From a bacterium (GTDB lineage: Bacteria; Myxococcota_A; UBA9160; UBA6930), in the NCBI GenBank assembly GCA_024226235.1, contig JAAELW010000143.1:1-34142 (forward strand): 34,142 nucleotides of DNA, read 5' to 3'. Below the pieces are notes generated by a model that saw only the letters and a program-made list of their open reading frames with translations, was not told the origin of the DNA and did not search any database. This document shows, piece after piece, positions 20,471 through 29,471 of the stretch (position 1 is the stretch's first letter; every line of letters starts with the position of its first letter). Position numbers and translations under genes: made by a program.

Positions 20471-21144
20471 CGCGAAGCTCCCCCTGCCGCGGTTTCGGGG
20501 TGCAGCAGCACCACGTCGAGCGGCTCACCCTGGACGCCGTCCTCGGTCCGCATCTTCACCAGATCGGCGCGCTGCGTGGGGATGTTCTTCCCGACATAGT
20601 CGATCTTGATCGGCAGCTCTCGATGGCCTCGATCGACCAGAGCGACCACCTGCACTGCACGCGGGCGCCCGAAGTCCATCAGCGCATCCATCGCAGCCCG
20701 GATCGTGCGGCCGGTACTGCACACATCGTCCACCAGGATCACCACCCGATCGTCGACCGCCGAAGGCATCTCCGTATCCCGCAGCTTGGGACGCTTACCG
20801 CTCGAGATCAGATCATCGCGATACAGGGTCGTGTCCAGGATTCCGACCAACGGCTCGAGATCGGCAACCTGGTCGAGGTTCTCCGCCAGCCGGCGCGCCA
20901 GCGGAACGCCCCCGTTGGGCACGCCCACCAGGTAGAGGCTCTCCAGGTCGTCGTTGCGCTCGACGATCTCGTGGGCGATGCGCATCAATGCGCGGCCAAT
21001 CGAGACCGTGTCGAGCACCACCTGCGAAACCAGCGGAGTGGGCGCCGGCGATTTCGGCAACGGGGAGACTCCCTCAAGGGAGCCCTCGGACCCACCGTGG
21101 GGGCCTGCCGAGCGATTCGGGCGCTGGGGGGGGTGGTTCGCCAC
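20467..21144 (-). CDS. pyrR: Bifunctional pyr operon RNA-binding regulator / uracil phosphoribosyltransferase PyrR
   Basis: A 225-residue PRTase-fold protein. The PRPP loop is [22 protein letters not shown], and [23 protein letters not shown] matches Bacillus PyrR closely, as does [18 protein letters not shown] near the N-terminus. PyrR binds a defined mRNA hairpin when UMP is high and represses pyr genes; it may also have weak UPRTase activity. About 36 Pro/Gly/Ser-rich residues precede the part that aligns with Bacillus. The start chosen is the GTG at 21144 because AAAGGA lies 5 nt upstream, inside the PyrR-type hairpin. A TTG at the PLPKS position, behind GAGGGAG, is a less likely alternative. 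It is the first gene of pyrR-pyrB-pyrC-carA-carB-recG. Confidence 0.93.
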   Translation of the reverse strand: MANHPPQRPNRSAGPHGGSEGSLEGVSPLPKSPAPTPLVSQVVLDTVSIGRALMRIAHEIVERNDDLESLYLVGVPNGGVPLARRLAENLDQVADLEPLVGILDTTLYRDDLISSGKRPKLRDTEMPSAVDDRVVILVDDVCSTGRTIRAAMDALMDFGRPRAVQVVALVDRGHRELPIKIDYVGKNIPTQRADLVKMRTEDGVQGEPLDVVLLHPETAAGGASR

Positions 21145-21150
21145 CTCGGT

Positions 21151-21183
21151 CCTTTCCCCGCCTCACCGGACGGGGTTAAAAGG
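21151..21183 (-). promoter_or_regulatory. pyrR: PyrR-binding RNA hairpin that sequesters the pyrR ribosome binding site
   Basis: On the minus strand CCCCGTC (21175-21169) pairs with GGCGGGG (21162-21156), including one U-G pair, and closes the hexaloop CGGTGA, which fits the PyrR loop CNGNGA. The core TCCGGTGAGG (21170-21161) matches the conserved UCCNGNGAGG exactly. Below a UAA bulge, CCTTT (21183-21179) pairs with AAAGG (21155-21151), which is the pyrR Shine-Dalgarno. No terminator follows, so repression of translation rather than transcription attenuation is implied. The hairpin ends 6 nt before the GTG start. Confidence 0.85.
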
Positions 21184-21198
21184 TCTCGAGCCGGCGGG

Positions 21199-21227
21199 AA
21201 GATACCCACTCACCACCGAGCCGCCAA
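21199..21227 (-). promoter_or_regulatory. pyrR: Candidate sigma70 promoter of the pyr operon
   Basis: TTGGCG (21227-21222, 4 of 6 consensus) and TATCTT (21204-21199, 4 of 6) are spaced by exactly 17 bp in the 126-bp gap between lepB and pyrR. The predicted start near 21192 gives a leader of about 48 nt, just long enough to contain the PyrR hairpin. Placement supports the call more than match quality does. Confidence 0.6.
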
Positions 21228-21270
21228 GAAACGGTGTTTCGGTGACGGCCTTGGGACAGACCAGCGATCC

Positions 21271-22107
21271 CTACCCGGCCGCATTCTCCGGTGGAAACAG
21301 CATCTCCTCGTCTGGACCGAAGCACTCCGTGAAACTACCCATCCGCCCCCAGCGGGTCTCCGAGGTCAGGTTTCGGATCCAGGTGAGCGGGTTCAACAGA
21401 TCGAGCCAGGTACCGTTCCAGTTCCAGGACCAGTAGAGCAGGCCGGCAGGGCCGGCGAGTTCCTTTTTCCGGACCGTGCCGAAACGGCGGCCGTCATGGG
21501 AATTGTCCCGGTTGTCGCCCATGAAGAAGAAGCGGCCTTCCTTCACCTCGAATTCCGTCACGTCCTGGTGGGACCAGGCGGGATCGTCGAGGATGAAGTG
21601 CCGACAGCTACCGAGCGTCTCGATCTTGAGGTCGAACACACGTCCTCTCGCGTCGGTGAATGTCCGTCCTGTGTCCTCTACGGCAAGTAGCTCGCCATTG
21701 ATGGTCAGACGTTGGTTCCGAAACGAAATGCGATCGCCGGGCAAGCCGATCAATCGTTTCACGAAGGCATCCGTGCGCACTCCCTTGGCTTGATCCAGCG
21801 GAAATATGCCGCCGTTCGCACCACGACCGAGATCGAAGACGACGACCTCACCGCGTTCGGGCTCCCGGAAGCCGGGCAGCTGAAGCTCCGTGAAGGGGAC
21901 GCGGGCACCGAAGACGAACTTGTTCACGAAGACATGGTCGCCGACGAGCAACGTCGGGAACATCGAATCCGAAGGGACATAGAATGTCTGGAACAGGAAG
22001 GTCCGGATCAGGAGCGCGACCGCCACCGCCGCGACCAGGGTCGGCAGCTCCTCCATGAAGGTCGGCTTCGCATCGGCCTCTACGTCGGCTCCCGTCCGAT
22101 CGTTCAC
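21271..22107 (-). CDS. lepB: Signal peptidase I
   Basis: A 278-residue inner-membrane serine protease that removes signal peptides from exported proteins. One transmembrane segment (about 20-40) precedes the catalytic box [15 protein letters not shown], with nucleophile S48. The general base K117 is in [13 protein letters not shown], and box E is [16 protein letters not shown] long insertion lies between boxes D and E, and an aromatic-rich tail ([12 protein letters not shown]) ends the protein. The GTG at 22107 overlaps the lepA stop by 4 nt (GTGA), with CGGAG about 8 nt upstream. A longer open frame upstream is Arg/Gly-rich and inside lepA. lepA-lepB linkage is common in bacteria. Confidence 0.95.
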   Translation of the reverse strand: MNDRTGADVEADAKPTFMEELPTLVAAVAVALLIRTFLFQTFYVPSDSMFPTLLVGDHVFVNKFVFGARVPFTELQLPGFREPERGEVVVFDLGRGANGGIFPLDQAKGVRTDAFVKRLIGLPGDRISFRNQRLTINGELLAVEDTGRTFTDARGRVFDLKIETLGSCRHFILDDPAWSHQDVTEFEVKEGRFFFMGDNRDNSHDGRRFGTVRKKELAGPAGLLYWSWNWNGTWLDLLNPLTWIRNLTSETRWGRMGSFTECFGPDEEMLFPPENAAG

Positions 22108-23906
22108 GAGTCGTCTCCGAGTTTCAGGGCCGCCAGAAACGCCTCCTGAGGGATCTCGACCGAGCCGACTCTCTTCATCCGACGCTTCCCTGCCTTCTGC
22201 TTCTCGAGGAGCTTGCGCTTTCTCGAAATATCTCCGCCATAACATTTCGCGGTGACGTTCTTGCGAAGCGCCTTCACCGTGGTGCGGGCAACCACCTTCG
22301 CGCCGATCGCCGCCTGGATCGCCACCTCGAACATCTGACGGGGAATGAACTCCTTGAGTTTCCGAGCCAGATCCGCACCCCGGGTGTGGGCCTTGTCGCG
22401 GTGCACGATCAGCGACAACGCATCGACAGGATCTCCGTTCACGAGGATGTCGAGCTTCACGAGGGCTGCCGGTGTGTAGCCCACGAGATCATAGTCGTAG
22501 GAACCGAACCCACGCGTCGAGCTCTTGATTCGGTCGTGGAAGTCGGCCACGACCTCCGCCAGAGGCAGCTCGTAACGGATCTGGACCCGACTCCCGTGAA
22601 CAGCCATATCCCGCTGAATCCCGCGGCGGTCCTGGCACAATGCGATCACGGCGCCCACATACTCCTGGGGAACGTGGATCGTGGCCAGGATGGTGGGTTC
22701 ATGGATCGCGACGATCTCCGTGACGTCCGGTAGCGCCGCCGGAGTCTCGATCTCGATCGTCTCGCCGCTCTTCTTCTCGACGCGATAGCGCACGGTCGGC
22801 GCCGTGGTGATCAAGTCCAGGCCGTACTCTCGTTCGAGCCGCTCTTGGATGATCTCGCAGTGGAGGAACCCGAGGAAGCCACAGCGAAAGCCGAAGCCCA
22901 GGGCCGCGCTGGTCTCGGGCTCGTATTGGAAGGAGGAATCATTCAGTCGCAGCTTCTCCAGGGCGGCCTTGAGCGAGTGATAGTCCTCGGCCTCCACCGG
23001 GTAGAGCCCGCTGAAGACCATCGGCTTGACCTCGCGAAAACCCGGCAGGGCATCCGGCAACGGCCGCTGGGCTGGAACGATCGTGTCGCCAATCTTGACC
23101 TCATCGAGGCTCTTGATGCCGCAGATCACCACTCCCACTTCCCCCGCACCAAGCCGTTGCACGCGGCGCGGATGGGGGTCGATCACGTGCAGATCCTGGA
23201 CGTCGTGCTCGCTGCCCTGGGATCGGAGCATGATCCGACTGCCCATTGCGACCTCACCATCGACGACCCGCACCAAGGCGGCCACGCCGACGTAGGAATC
23301 GAACCAGGCATCGAAGATCAGTGCGCGCAGTGGGGCTTCGACATCACCGCGCGGAGGAGGCACGTTCGCCACGATCCGCTCGAGCAGCTCATCGACGCCG
23401 ACGCCCTCCTTTGCGGAAATGGGGAGCACCTCCGCGGCATCGAGACCGATCACGTCCTCGACTTCCTGCGCCGCACCCTCAGGATCGGCGGCAGGCAGGT
23501 CGATCTTGTTGACGACCGGAATCAGATCCAGATCTGCTTCGATCGCGAGATAGGCGTTGGCCAGCGTCTGGGCTTCGATCCCCTGCGACGCATCCACCAC
23601 CAGCACGGCTCCTTCACAGGCCTGAAGCGCACGCGATACTTCGTAGGAAAAATCCACATGGCCCGGGGTATCGATCAAGTTGAGGATGTAAGTCTCACCG
23701 TCCTTGGCCTGGTAGGACATACGCGCGGTCTGCGCCTTGATCGTGATACCGCGCTCCTGCTCCAACTCCATCTTGTCGAGGAACTGGTCACGTCGCTCGC
23801 GCTCACCAAGAGTTCCGGTGGCGTCGAGGAGACGATCCGCCAGAGTGCTCTTACCGTGGTCGATATGCGCGATGATGCAGAAATTCCGGATCCTGGAGGC
23901 GTCCAT
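22104..23906 (-). CDS. lepA: Elongation factor 4 (LepA), translational GTPase
   Basis: A 600-residue ribosome-associated GTPase linked to back-translocation and ribosome biogenesis. The N-terminus [19 protein letters not shown] contains G1, [16 protein letters not shown] is G3 and VVNKIDLP is G4. The LepA-specific C-terminal region ends with [26 protein letters not shown], present here from about residue 555. Length is normal. The ATG at 23906 overlaps the stop of the preceding nucleotide-sugar gene by 1 nt (TGATG), and its own stop overlaps lepB by 4 nt. Confidence 0.97.
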   Translation of the reverse strand: MDASRIRNFCIIAHIDHGKSTLADRLLDATGTLGERERRDQFLDKMELEQERGITIKAQTARMSYQAKDGETYILNLIDTPGHVDFSYEVSRALQACEGAVLVVDASQGIEAQTLANAYLAIEADLDLIPVVNKIDLPAADPEGAAQEVEDVIGLDAAEVLPISAKEGVGVDELLERIVANVPPPRGDVEAPLRALIFDAWFDSYVGVAALVRVVDGEVAMGSRIMLRSQGSEHDVQDLHVIDPHPRRVQRLGAGEVGVVICGIKSLDEVKIGDTIVPAQRPLPDALPGFREVKPMVFSGLYPVEAEDYHSLKAALEKLRLNDSSFQYEPETSAALGFGFRCGFLGFLHCEIIQERLEREYGLDLITTAPTVRYRVEKKSGETIEIETPAALPDVTEIVAIHEPTILATIHVPQEYVGAVIALCQDRRGIQRDMAVHGSRVQIRYELPLAEVVADFHDRIKSSTRGFGSYDYDLVGYTPAALVKLDILVNGDPVDALSLIVHRDKAHTRGADLARKLKEFIPRQMFEVAIQAAIGAKVVARTTVKALRKNVTAKCYGGDISRKRKLLEKQKAGKRRMKRVGSVEIPQEAFLAALKLGDDS

Positions 23907-24856
23907 CAGAGTTGTCTGAGCGCCTCCACGAAGTAGTCGCGCGTGCGCTCGAGCCCCTCGGCGGGGCTGACCTCCGGCTCCCAGCCCAGCACCGTCCTGG
24001 CAACCGTGATGTCCGGCCGACGCACCTTGGGGTCATCGGGGGGAAGAGCGCGGTAGACGATCTTCGACGAGCTGCCCACCAGATCGATGATCTTTTGCGC
24101 GAGCCCCTGCATCGAGATCTCGGCCTCGCTACCGATATTCACCGGTGTCGGATAGTCGGAGCCGAGCAGCCGCCACAGGCCCTCGACCAGGTTGCTCACG
24201 TAGTTGATCGAGCGCGTCTGACTGCCATCCCCGTACACGGTGACATCCTCTCCCCGGATCGCCTGGGCAAAGAAATTGGGAATCGCTCGACCGTCGTCGA
24301 GCTGCATGCGCGGACCGAACGTGTTGAAGATGCGAACGATGCGTGTATCCACGCCATGATGGCGCTGGTAGGCCATGGTCATCGCCTCCGCGAAGCGTTT
24401 GGCCTCGTCGTAGACGCCGCGGATCCCGATAGGGTTCACATTGCCCCAGTAGGTCTCGGGCTGCGGGCTCACAGCGGGATCCCCATAGCATTCCGATGTA
24501 CTCGCCAGCAGGAAGCGGGCTCCCTTGGCCTTGGCCAGGCCCAGGGCCTTGTGGGTACCCAGGGATCCCACCTTCAGGATCTGGATCGGAAGGCGCTCGA
24601 AGTCCTTTGGACTGGCCGGCGAAGCGAAGTGCATGATGGCGTCGAGGGCACCATCGACGTGGAGGTAGTTCGTCACGTCGTAATGCTCGAACGAGAAGCG
24701 CGGATGTCCCAACAACTCAGAGATGTTCGCCATGCTTCCGGTCAAGAGGTTGTCGAAGACGATGACCTCACAACCCTCCTCGAGCAGACGCCGCGAAAGA
24801 TGAGAACCGATGAAGCCGGCACCTCCGGTGACCAGGACCCGTCCAAAATTCGTCAT
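23906..24856 (-). CDS. UDP-glucuronate decarboxylase (UDP-xylose synthase)-like SDR
   Basis: A 316-residue extended short-chain dehydrogenase. The NAD-binding motif GGAGFIGS is at 11-18, STSECYGDP at 119-127, and the catalytic pair Y149-xxx-K153 lies in [28 protein letters not shown] and [16 protein letters not shown] are characteristic of the UXS family, which decarboxylates UDP-glucuronate to UDP-xylose. A related NDP-sugar epimerase or dehydratase role is possible. The ATG at 24856 overlaps the preceding stop by 4 nt (ATGA) and has GGAAAGG about 5 nt upstream; the frame upstream of it belongs to the neighbour's shadow. The product would feed polysaccharide synthesis, but no glycosyltransferase is in the window. 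Confidence 0.85.
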   Translation of the reverse strand: MTNFGRVLVTGGAGFIGSHLSRRLLEEGCEVIVFDNLLTGSMANISELLGHPRFSFEHYDVTNYLHVDGALDAIMHFASPASPKDFERLPIQILKVGSLGTHKALGLAKAKGARFLLASTSECYGDPAVSPQPETYWGNVNPIGIRGVYDEAKRFAEAMTMAYQRHHGVDTRIVRIFNTFGPRMQLDDGRAIPNFFAQAIRGEDVTVYGDGSQTRSINYVSNLVEGLWRLLGSDYPTPVNIGSEAEISMQGLAQKIIDLVGSSSKIVYRALPPDDPKVRRPDITVARTVLGWEPEVSPAEGLERTRDYFVEALRQL

Positions 24857-25752
24857 CGAGCCTTTCCTTTCCTGCGAGTGGCGGGAGCGTCCGGGCTGTC
24901 GAGATAGGCGGCCAGGGCCTCCCGCCAGGGCCGCATCGGCACACCGGCCGTTCGGGCTTTGCCGCAATCGAGCACTGAGTAACGGGGACGGGGCGCCGGC
25001 AGGGCCAGGGTCTCGGTGCCGATGCGATCGATCGGGACGCTACCGAAGCCGCGCAGGTCGAGAGCTTCTCGGGCCACGTCCCACCAGGTGGCCTCGTCGT
25101 CGTTGGCCACATGGAATATGCCGTGCCGATCCGCATCGACGAGGAAGAGAATCGCAGTCGCGAGGTCCTCCGCCCAGGTCGGACGGCCTCGCTGGTCATC
25201 CACCACCCGGAGAGATCCGCCTTCGGGAGCCACTCGCTCCGCCTGGCCGAGCACTGCAACCACGAAGTTCCGGCCCCGCCCGAACACCCAGCTGGTGCGC
25301 ACGATCAGCGCTTCCGGGTCCGCCGCCAGGACGAGCTTCTCGCCCTCCCACTTGGATTCGCCGTACATACTGCGCGGCGCCGGGCTCACGTCCTCCGCGA
25401 TCGGAGACACCGCCTCGCCATCGAACACGTAGTCGGTCGAGACGTGAACGAAACGGATCCCCAGACGCCTGCACAGGCGAGCGAGCCCTGCCGGTGCCAA
25501 TGCATTCACCCGCCTGGCCAGATCGGGCTCCTGCTCGCAGCGGTCCACATGCGTAAGAGCAGCGGCGTTGACCAGCACCGCAGGTGGTCCATCGGCCAAG
25601 CTCGCGAGTTCGGCCTCGACGGCGGCAGTATCCGTCACGTCGAGCTCCAGATCCCGACCGTGGAAGGCATCACCCCGAGCTTCGAGCTGCCCCCGTAGCG
25701 CGGATCCGAGCTGCCCTTCGGAACCGGTCACGAACCAACTGCCGATCGTCAT
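24853..25752 (-). CDS. rfbD: dTDP-4-dehydrorhamnose reductase (RmlD/RfbD family)
   Basis: A 299-residue SDR that in its family reduces dTDP-4-dehydro-L-rhamnose to dTDP-L-rhamnose. The glycine motif TGSEGQLG is at 9-16, [13 protein letters not shown] at 61-73, STDYVFDG at 105-112 and the catalytic Y130-xxx-K134 in [10 protein letters not shown]. The C-terminal [13 protein letters not shown] is typical of RmlD. The genes rmlA, rmlB and rmlC are not nearby, so the pathway must be completed elsewhere or the substrate differs. The ATG at 25752 overlaps the SPOR gene stop by 4 nt and lacks a good Shine-Dalgarno, which fits coupling. An ATG eight codons upstream is possible. The stop overlaps the next SDR. 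Confidence 0.88.
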   Translation of the reverse strand: MTIGSWFVTGSEGQLGSALRGQLEARGDAFHGRDLELDVTDTAAVEAELASLADGPPAVLVNAAALTHVDRCEQEPDLARRVNALAPAGLARLCRRLGIRFVHVSTDYVFDGEAVSPIAEDVSPAPRSMYGESKWEGEKLVLAADPEALIVRTSWVFGRGRNFVVAVLGQAERVAPEGGSLRVVDDQRGRPTWAEDLATAILFLVDADRHGIFHVANDDEATWWDVAREALDLRGFGSVPIDRIGTETLALPAPRPRYSVLDCGKARTAGVPMRPWREALAAYLDSPDAPATRRKGKAR

Positions 25753-26357
25753 CGTGGATCTCGGGTCAACACCCATGTGGGCAGGCGGTGGTTCTTCTTC
25801 AAGCGCGCTGCCAACCGATCGGCCTCTGCGCGCTCGGCTACCGGTCCCACGCGAACCTTGAAGCGGGCCGAGCCACCCGTGTCCTCGACAACGTAGACCT
25901 CATAGCCCGCGACTCCGAGCTCCCGCGCCAGGCTGTCTGCCGCCTCGCGCTCGCCAAAGGCCCCAACCTGAATAGCGTGCCGGCCCGCGCGAGGGGACGG
26001 GGCCGCGACCTGAGGGCGAGCGGAGCGAATGGGCCGCTCGACGCCACTTCCGAGCGGCGCAGGCGATGCCTGAGTGTCCGCGGCCGATGCCTGCGCGTCC
26101 ATGGATGCAGGTTGCGCCCGCGTGCCCATGGATCCGGGCTCGGGCTGTGTATCTAGCGGCGGCTCACTGAGATCTTCCACTGGAACCGAGGTGGTTCGGC
26201 CGCTGAAGTGATCGATCACCAACTCCGGCTCGTCCCAGGCAGCCCCGGCAACCAGACCCACCCCGAAGCCCAGCACGATCAGTACGGCCGCCCCCCCCAA
26301 GGTGGCGAACCAGCCGGGCCCCTCGCGCTGCTTCCGCCGTCGCTCGCCTTCGCTCAC
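25749..26357 (-). CDS. SPOR-domain membrane protein
   Basis: A 202-residue bitopic protein. A charged N-terminus (SEGERRRKQREG) precedes one transmembrane helix at about 16-41. A low-complexity Pro/Ala/Gln/Ser linker at about 60-125 follows, then a SPOR domain at about 126-200 (HAIQVGAFGEREAADSLARELG, then FKVRVGPVAERAEADRLAARL). SPOR domains bind denuded septal peptidoglycan, so a role at the division site is likely. A specific FtsN or DedD assignment is not justified. The GTG at 26357 overlaps the argS stop by 4 nt, and the stop overlaps rfbD by 4 nt. argS followed by a SPOR gene is a recurrent arrangement in this part of the bacterial tree. Confidence 0.85.
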   Translation of the reverse strand: MSEGERRRKQREGPGWFATLGGAAVLIVLGFGVGLVAGAAWDEPELVIDHFSGRTTSVPVEDLSEPPLDTQPEPGSMGTRAQPASMDAQASAADTQASPAPLGSGVERPIRSARPQVAAPSPRAGRHAIQVGAFGEREAADSLARELGVAGYEVYVVEDTGGSARFKVRVGPVAERAEADRLAARLKKNHRLPTWVLTRDPR

Positions 26358-28108
26358 ATCCGCTCCGGGGCACTCATGCCGAGAAGTCCGAGCCCCCGCG
26401 CAAGCACGATGCGTACGCCTAGGGTGAGACCGAGCCGGGCAGCCGTCAGGCTGGCATCCTCGCTGAGAATGGCGTGACGGTTCTTGTCCTGCACGTAGGG
26501 GCTCCAGAGTCCTGCGACTTCACGAAGATAGTAGGCAACGTGATGGGGCGCGCGGGTCTCGGCCGCTCGAAGCGCAACCTCGGGAAACTCACCCAGCTTC
26601 TTGATCAGGTCGATCTCTTCCGGCAACGCGAGTCTGCTGGTGTCGACGTCGTCCGCGGTGGGCATGGCCACGCCGCGGGCCTGCGCCTGGCGCTCGATAC
26701 CATGGGTTCGGGCGTGCGCGTACTGAAGGTAGTAGGCCGGATTCTTGGTCCAGTCTTCTTCCTCGGCCAGATCGACATCGAAATCGAGATGGCTCTCGGG
26801 GCGGCGCTGGACCATGAACAACCGGAACACGTCCCTGCCCACGTCCGCAAGCAACTCATCCACCGTAATGAAGGTCGCCTTGCGGGTGGATTGCTTGACC
26901 TTCGTTCCCGCGCGCGAGAGCGTCACGAATTCATGAAAGACGAACTCGATCTGCTCCGAGTCGTGCCCCAATGCCTGGATCGCCGCCCGCACGAATGGGC
27001 CCTGGTCCTTATGATCGGCACCCTGGACATTGATGACCGTCTCGAAACCACGGCTGAACTTTTCCGTGTGGTAGGCGATATCGGGCAGGAGATAGGTGGG
27101 CTCGCCACTGCTCTTCACGAGCACCCGGTCACGGTCCAACCCAAGTTCGGAGAAGCGGAACCAGACGGCGCCCTCTTCTTCATAGACCTTCCCGGTCTCG
27201 CGCAATGCGCCGAGAGTTTCCTCGATCTTGCCATCGTCATAGAGACTGTTTTCGTTGAAGAAGACATCGAAATCGATGCCGATGGATTCGATGGTCTCGC
27301 GGATTTCGGCAAACAGCATCGCTTCCGCGGCTTCGCGGAAGCGACCCTCTCCGGGTTCATCCACCAGCGAGTCTCCCTCGGAATCGATCAGCTGCTGGGC
27401 GATGCCTCCGATGTACTCCCCCTGATAACCGTCGCGAGGGAACACCACCGGCAGGCCATCGATCTGCTCCGGCCAGGTCGCGTCTTCGTCCCCGAGCGCT
27501 TCCAGCCCGGGGGGCGCTGCGCGGCCGAGACGCTCGAGATACCGAGCGCGAACCGAGTCCCCGAGCACCCGCATCTGACGCCCACCGTTGTTGAAATAGT
27601 ACTCCCGCGTGACGCGGTAGCCCGCATTCTCGAGCATCCGAGCAATGCAATCTCCCAGGATCGCCTGCCGACCGTGGCCGATGCTCAACGGGCCGGTCGG
27701 ATTCGCGGAAACGAATTCGACTTGCACCTCGGCACCCTTGCCGGCATCACTCCTTCCGAAACGCGCACCTGCTCGAAGCAGATCGCCTAACTGCGCCTGC
27801 CAACGGTCTCCTGCCAGCCAGAAGTTCACGAACCCGGGGCCGGCAACCTCGGCCCGGGCCACCAGACCGCCGGCTCGACCCAGCTCTTCGATCAGGGCAT
27901 CCGCAATCTCACGAGGTGGCCGTTTCAGCCTCTTGGCCAGAACCATCGCTCCGTTGCAGGCATAGTCGCCATGCTCTTTCTGCCGGGGCGGATCCACAGC
28001 CACCGGCGGCACGGCGCCCTTGTCGCCTGCCGCAACCAACAGCCGGCCAAGGGCCAGCTGGATCTGCTCCGCCAATCGCTCCCGCATCGTCTCCTCGGCC
28101 GTAGCCAT
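26354..28108 (-). CDS. argS: Arginyl-tRNA synthetase
   Basis: A 584-residue class I aminoacyl-tRNA synthetase that charges tRNA-Arg. The N-terminal Add-1 domain is followed by the HIGH-type motif in SANPTGPLSIGHGRQA. FNNGGRQMRVLG and the KMSKS-like segment GTKVKQSTRKATF follow, and the C-terminal anticodon-binding DALR domain ends with LGLLGMSAPERM, a family hallmark. Length is normal. The ATG at 28108 has no clear Shine-Dalgarno. An in-frame ATG at 28087 has GAGGAG 3 nt upstream and may be the real start, shortening the protein by 7 residues. The stop overlaps the SPOR gene. Confidence 0.96.
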   Translation of the reverse strand: MATAEETMRERLAEQIQLALGRLLVAAGDKGAVPPVAVDPPRQKEHGDYACNGAMVLAKRLKRPPREIADALIEELGRAGGLVARAEVAGPGFVNFWLAGDRWQAQLGDLLRAGARFGRSDAGKGAEVQVEFVSANPTGPLSIGHGRQAILGDCIARMLENAGYRVTREYYFNNGGRQMRVLGDSVRARYLERLGRAAPPGLEALGDEDATWPEQIDGLPVVFPRDGYQGEYIGGIAQQLIDSEGDSLVDEPGEGRFREAAEAMLFAEIRETIESIGIDFDVFFNENSLYDDGKIEETLGALRETGKVYEEEGAVWFRFSELGLDRDRVLVKSSGEPTYLLPDIAYHTEKFSRGFETVINVQGADHKDQGPFVRAAIQALGHDSEQIEFVFHEFVTLSRAGTKVKQSTRKATFITVDELLADVGRDVFRLFMVQRRPESHLDFDVDLAEEEDWTKNPAYYLQYAHARTHGIERQAQARGVAMPTADDVDTSRLALPEEIDLIKKLGEFPEVALRAAETRAPHHVAYYLREVAGLWSPYVQDKNRHAILSEDASLTAARLGLTLGVRIVLARGLGLLGMSAPERM

Positions 28109-28135
28109 CCGGGCACCGGGCGCCCGCAGGCCGGC

Positions 28136-28447
28136 CTACGGCTGGCCCAGGACCGTTCCTTCAGCCCGGTCGCGCAAGATCACGACCGTGTCCCCGGACC
28201 TCGCGAGCCCAAGATCCTCGCGAATGGCGGCTTCGATGGCGAGGGGGTCTGCTTCGAGCCGGCCTGCCTCAGTTTCCAGCGCATCGATTCCTTGCTCCAG
28301 GCCCGCAATGCGGCCATGCGCGGCGGCCAGATCATCTCTCAGGCTCAGCCAACGACGAATCCCGGTCTCCGGATCCAGCCAAGCAAAGACCCAGGCGACG
28401 GCCAGGATCGCCGGCGCAAACCAGACCTGTCGCGTTCTCAGTCGCAC
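28136..28447 (-). CDS. ftsB: FtsB/DivIC-type septum formation initiator
   Basis: A 103-residue small bitopic protein, the same length as E. coli FtsB. It has a short basic N-terminus, a transmembrane helix at about 9-24 (WFAPAILAVAWVFAWL), a coiled coil at about 33-65 (LSLRDDLAAAHGRIAGLEQG onward) and the typical distal segment AIREDLGLARSGDTVVIL. FtsB works with FtsL and FtsQ in the divisome periplasm. The GTG at 28447 is chosen because it follows GGGGGAAGAGAG and gives a short cytoplasmic tail; a TTG at 28480 would add 11 residues. It lies 27 nt upstream of argS. ftsB more often neighbours eno, so the position is unusual. Confidence 0.75.
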   Translation of the reverse strand: MRLRTRQVWFAPAILAVAWVFAWLDPETGIRRWLSLRDDLAAAHGRIAGLEQGIDALETEAGRLEADPLAIEAAIREDLGLARSGDTVVILRDRAEGTVLGQP

Positions 28448-28529
28448 CTCTCTTCCCCCGGAGGGAGGATACCTGTCCAATGCCCGGACGGAAGCCCCAA
28501 CAGCCAGGCATGCTGGAAGGCCCTCGGCG

Positions 28530-29063
28530 TTAGCCCTGGTCGAGCAACCGCTCGATCCGGCTCACATAGGCGGGCGAGTCCCACTCTCGAGGTCCGATGT
28601 AGCGTTCGACCAGGATGCCGTCGGGGCCGATCAGGAAGCTCTCGGGGTAGCGGTAGCTCTGGTACTCGAGAGCGACGGCCTTCTCCACGTCCATCAGGAT
28701 GGGAAAGGTCAGGCCGTGCAGATCACGGAACGGGAGAACGGGCTCATCGCTTTCATCGACCGAAATGGCCAACAGCTCGAAGCCCCGCGATTGGAGTGCC
28801 TGATAGAGGCGCTCCATGGCGGGCATTTCGTCCTCGCAGGGTTTGCACCAGGTCGCCCAGAAGTTCACGAGCACGACCCGGCCTCGCAGACTCTCGAGTT
28901 CGACGGCTCTTCCATCGAGATCGGATAGCGCGAAGGTCGGAGCCAGCAGACCTGGCTCGATCGGGGCCTCGAACCGCGCCTCCGAGAGCAGCCAGCCGAT
29001 TCCGACCGCAATGCCCAGGCCGACGAGCAGTGCCCCTGCGCGGCTTCTCACCTCGCCACTCAT
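28530..29063 (-). CDS. TlpA/ResA-like thiol-disulfide oxidoreductase, membrane-anchored
   Basis: A 177-residue protein with one N-terminal hydrophobic anchor (about 10-27) and an AhpC/TSA-Redoxin thioredoxin-like domain facing the periplasm. The active site is C73-K-P-C76 in VNFWATWCKPCEDEMP, preceded by the FALSDLDGRAVELESLRG strand region typical of TlpA/ResA. The cis-proline segment is YRYPESFLIGPDG. Such proteins usually reduce apocytochrome c or other envelope thiols; the target is unknown. The start is the ATG at 29063 without a good Shine-Dalgarno. It follows rplQ by 39 nt and is probably read through from the ribosomal operon. Confidence 0.87.
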   Translation of the reverse strand: MSGEVRSRAGALLVGLGIAVGIGWLLSEARFEAPIEPGLLAPTFALSDLDGRAVELESLRGRVVLVNFWATWCKPCEDEMPAMERLYQALQSRGFELLAISVDESDEPVLPFRDLHGLTFPILMDVEKAVALEYQSYRYPESFLIGPDGILVERYIGPREWDSPAYVSRIERLLDQG

Positions 29064-29102
29064 TCAGGAAGCGCGCTCAATGGGTACTGCCACGGCTATC
29101 GC

Positions 29103-29468
29103 TCAACTGCTGCTGCGGTCGACCAGCTCCACGAGCGACATCGGCGCGGCATCTCCGACCCGCTGACGAACCTTCAGTACGCGGGTATAGCCGCCGGGCC
29201 GGGCCTTGTAGCGATCCGCCAACTCGTCGAACACCTTCGCGGTGATCTTCTTGTCACGAATCACCGACAGAGCCTGGCGACGAGCATGCAGATCGCCCCG
29301 CTTGCCCAGGGTGATCATCCGATCGGCGATGCGCCGGAGCTCCTTGGCCTTGGTATCCGTCGTCTCCACGACCTCGTGGTCGAGAAGCGATGTCACCATG
29401 TTGCGCAGGAGCGCCTTCCGGTGGGCGCTGGTGCGCCCGAGCTTTCCATGACGTTTGCGATGCCGCAT
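29103..29468 (-). CDS. rplQ: Large ribosomal subunit protein bL17
   Basis: A 121-residue protein beginning [20 protein letters not shown], the diagnostic L17 N-terminus, with [21 protein letters not shown] and the C-terminal [20 protein letters not shown]. It binds 23S rRNA near the exit tunnel. The ATG at 29468 has GAGAGG about 8 nt upstream. It follows rpoA by 3 nt, the standard end of the alpha operon. Confidence 0.97.
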   Translation of the reverse strand: MRHRKRHGKLGRTSAHRKALLRNMVTSLLDHEVVETTDTKAKELRRIADRMITLGKRGDLHARRQALSVIRDKKITAKVFDELADRYKARPGGYTRVLKVRQRVGDAAPMSLVELVDRSSS

Positions 29469-29471
29469 CGG

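Noticed and set aside
21205-21270. GAAAC/GTTTC stem after lepB as a terminator
   Set aside because: The 5-bp stem is weak and followed by a G-rich stretch; it overlaps the candidate pyr promoter -35 area.
29064-29102. Terminator after rplQ
   Set aside because: The 39-nt gap to the TlpA-like gene shows no stable stem or U tract, so read-through is more likely.
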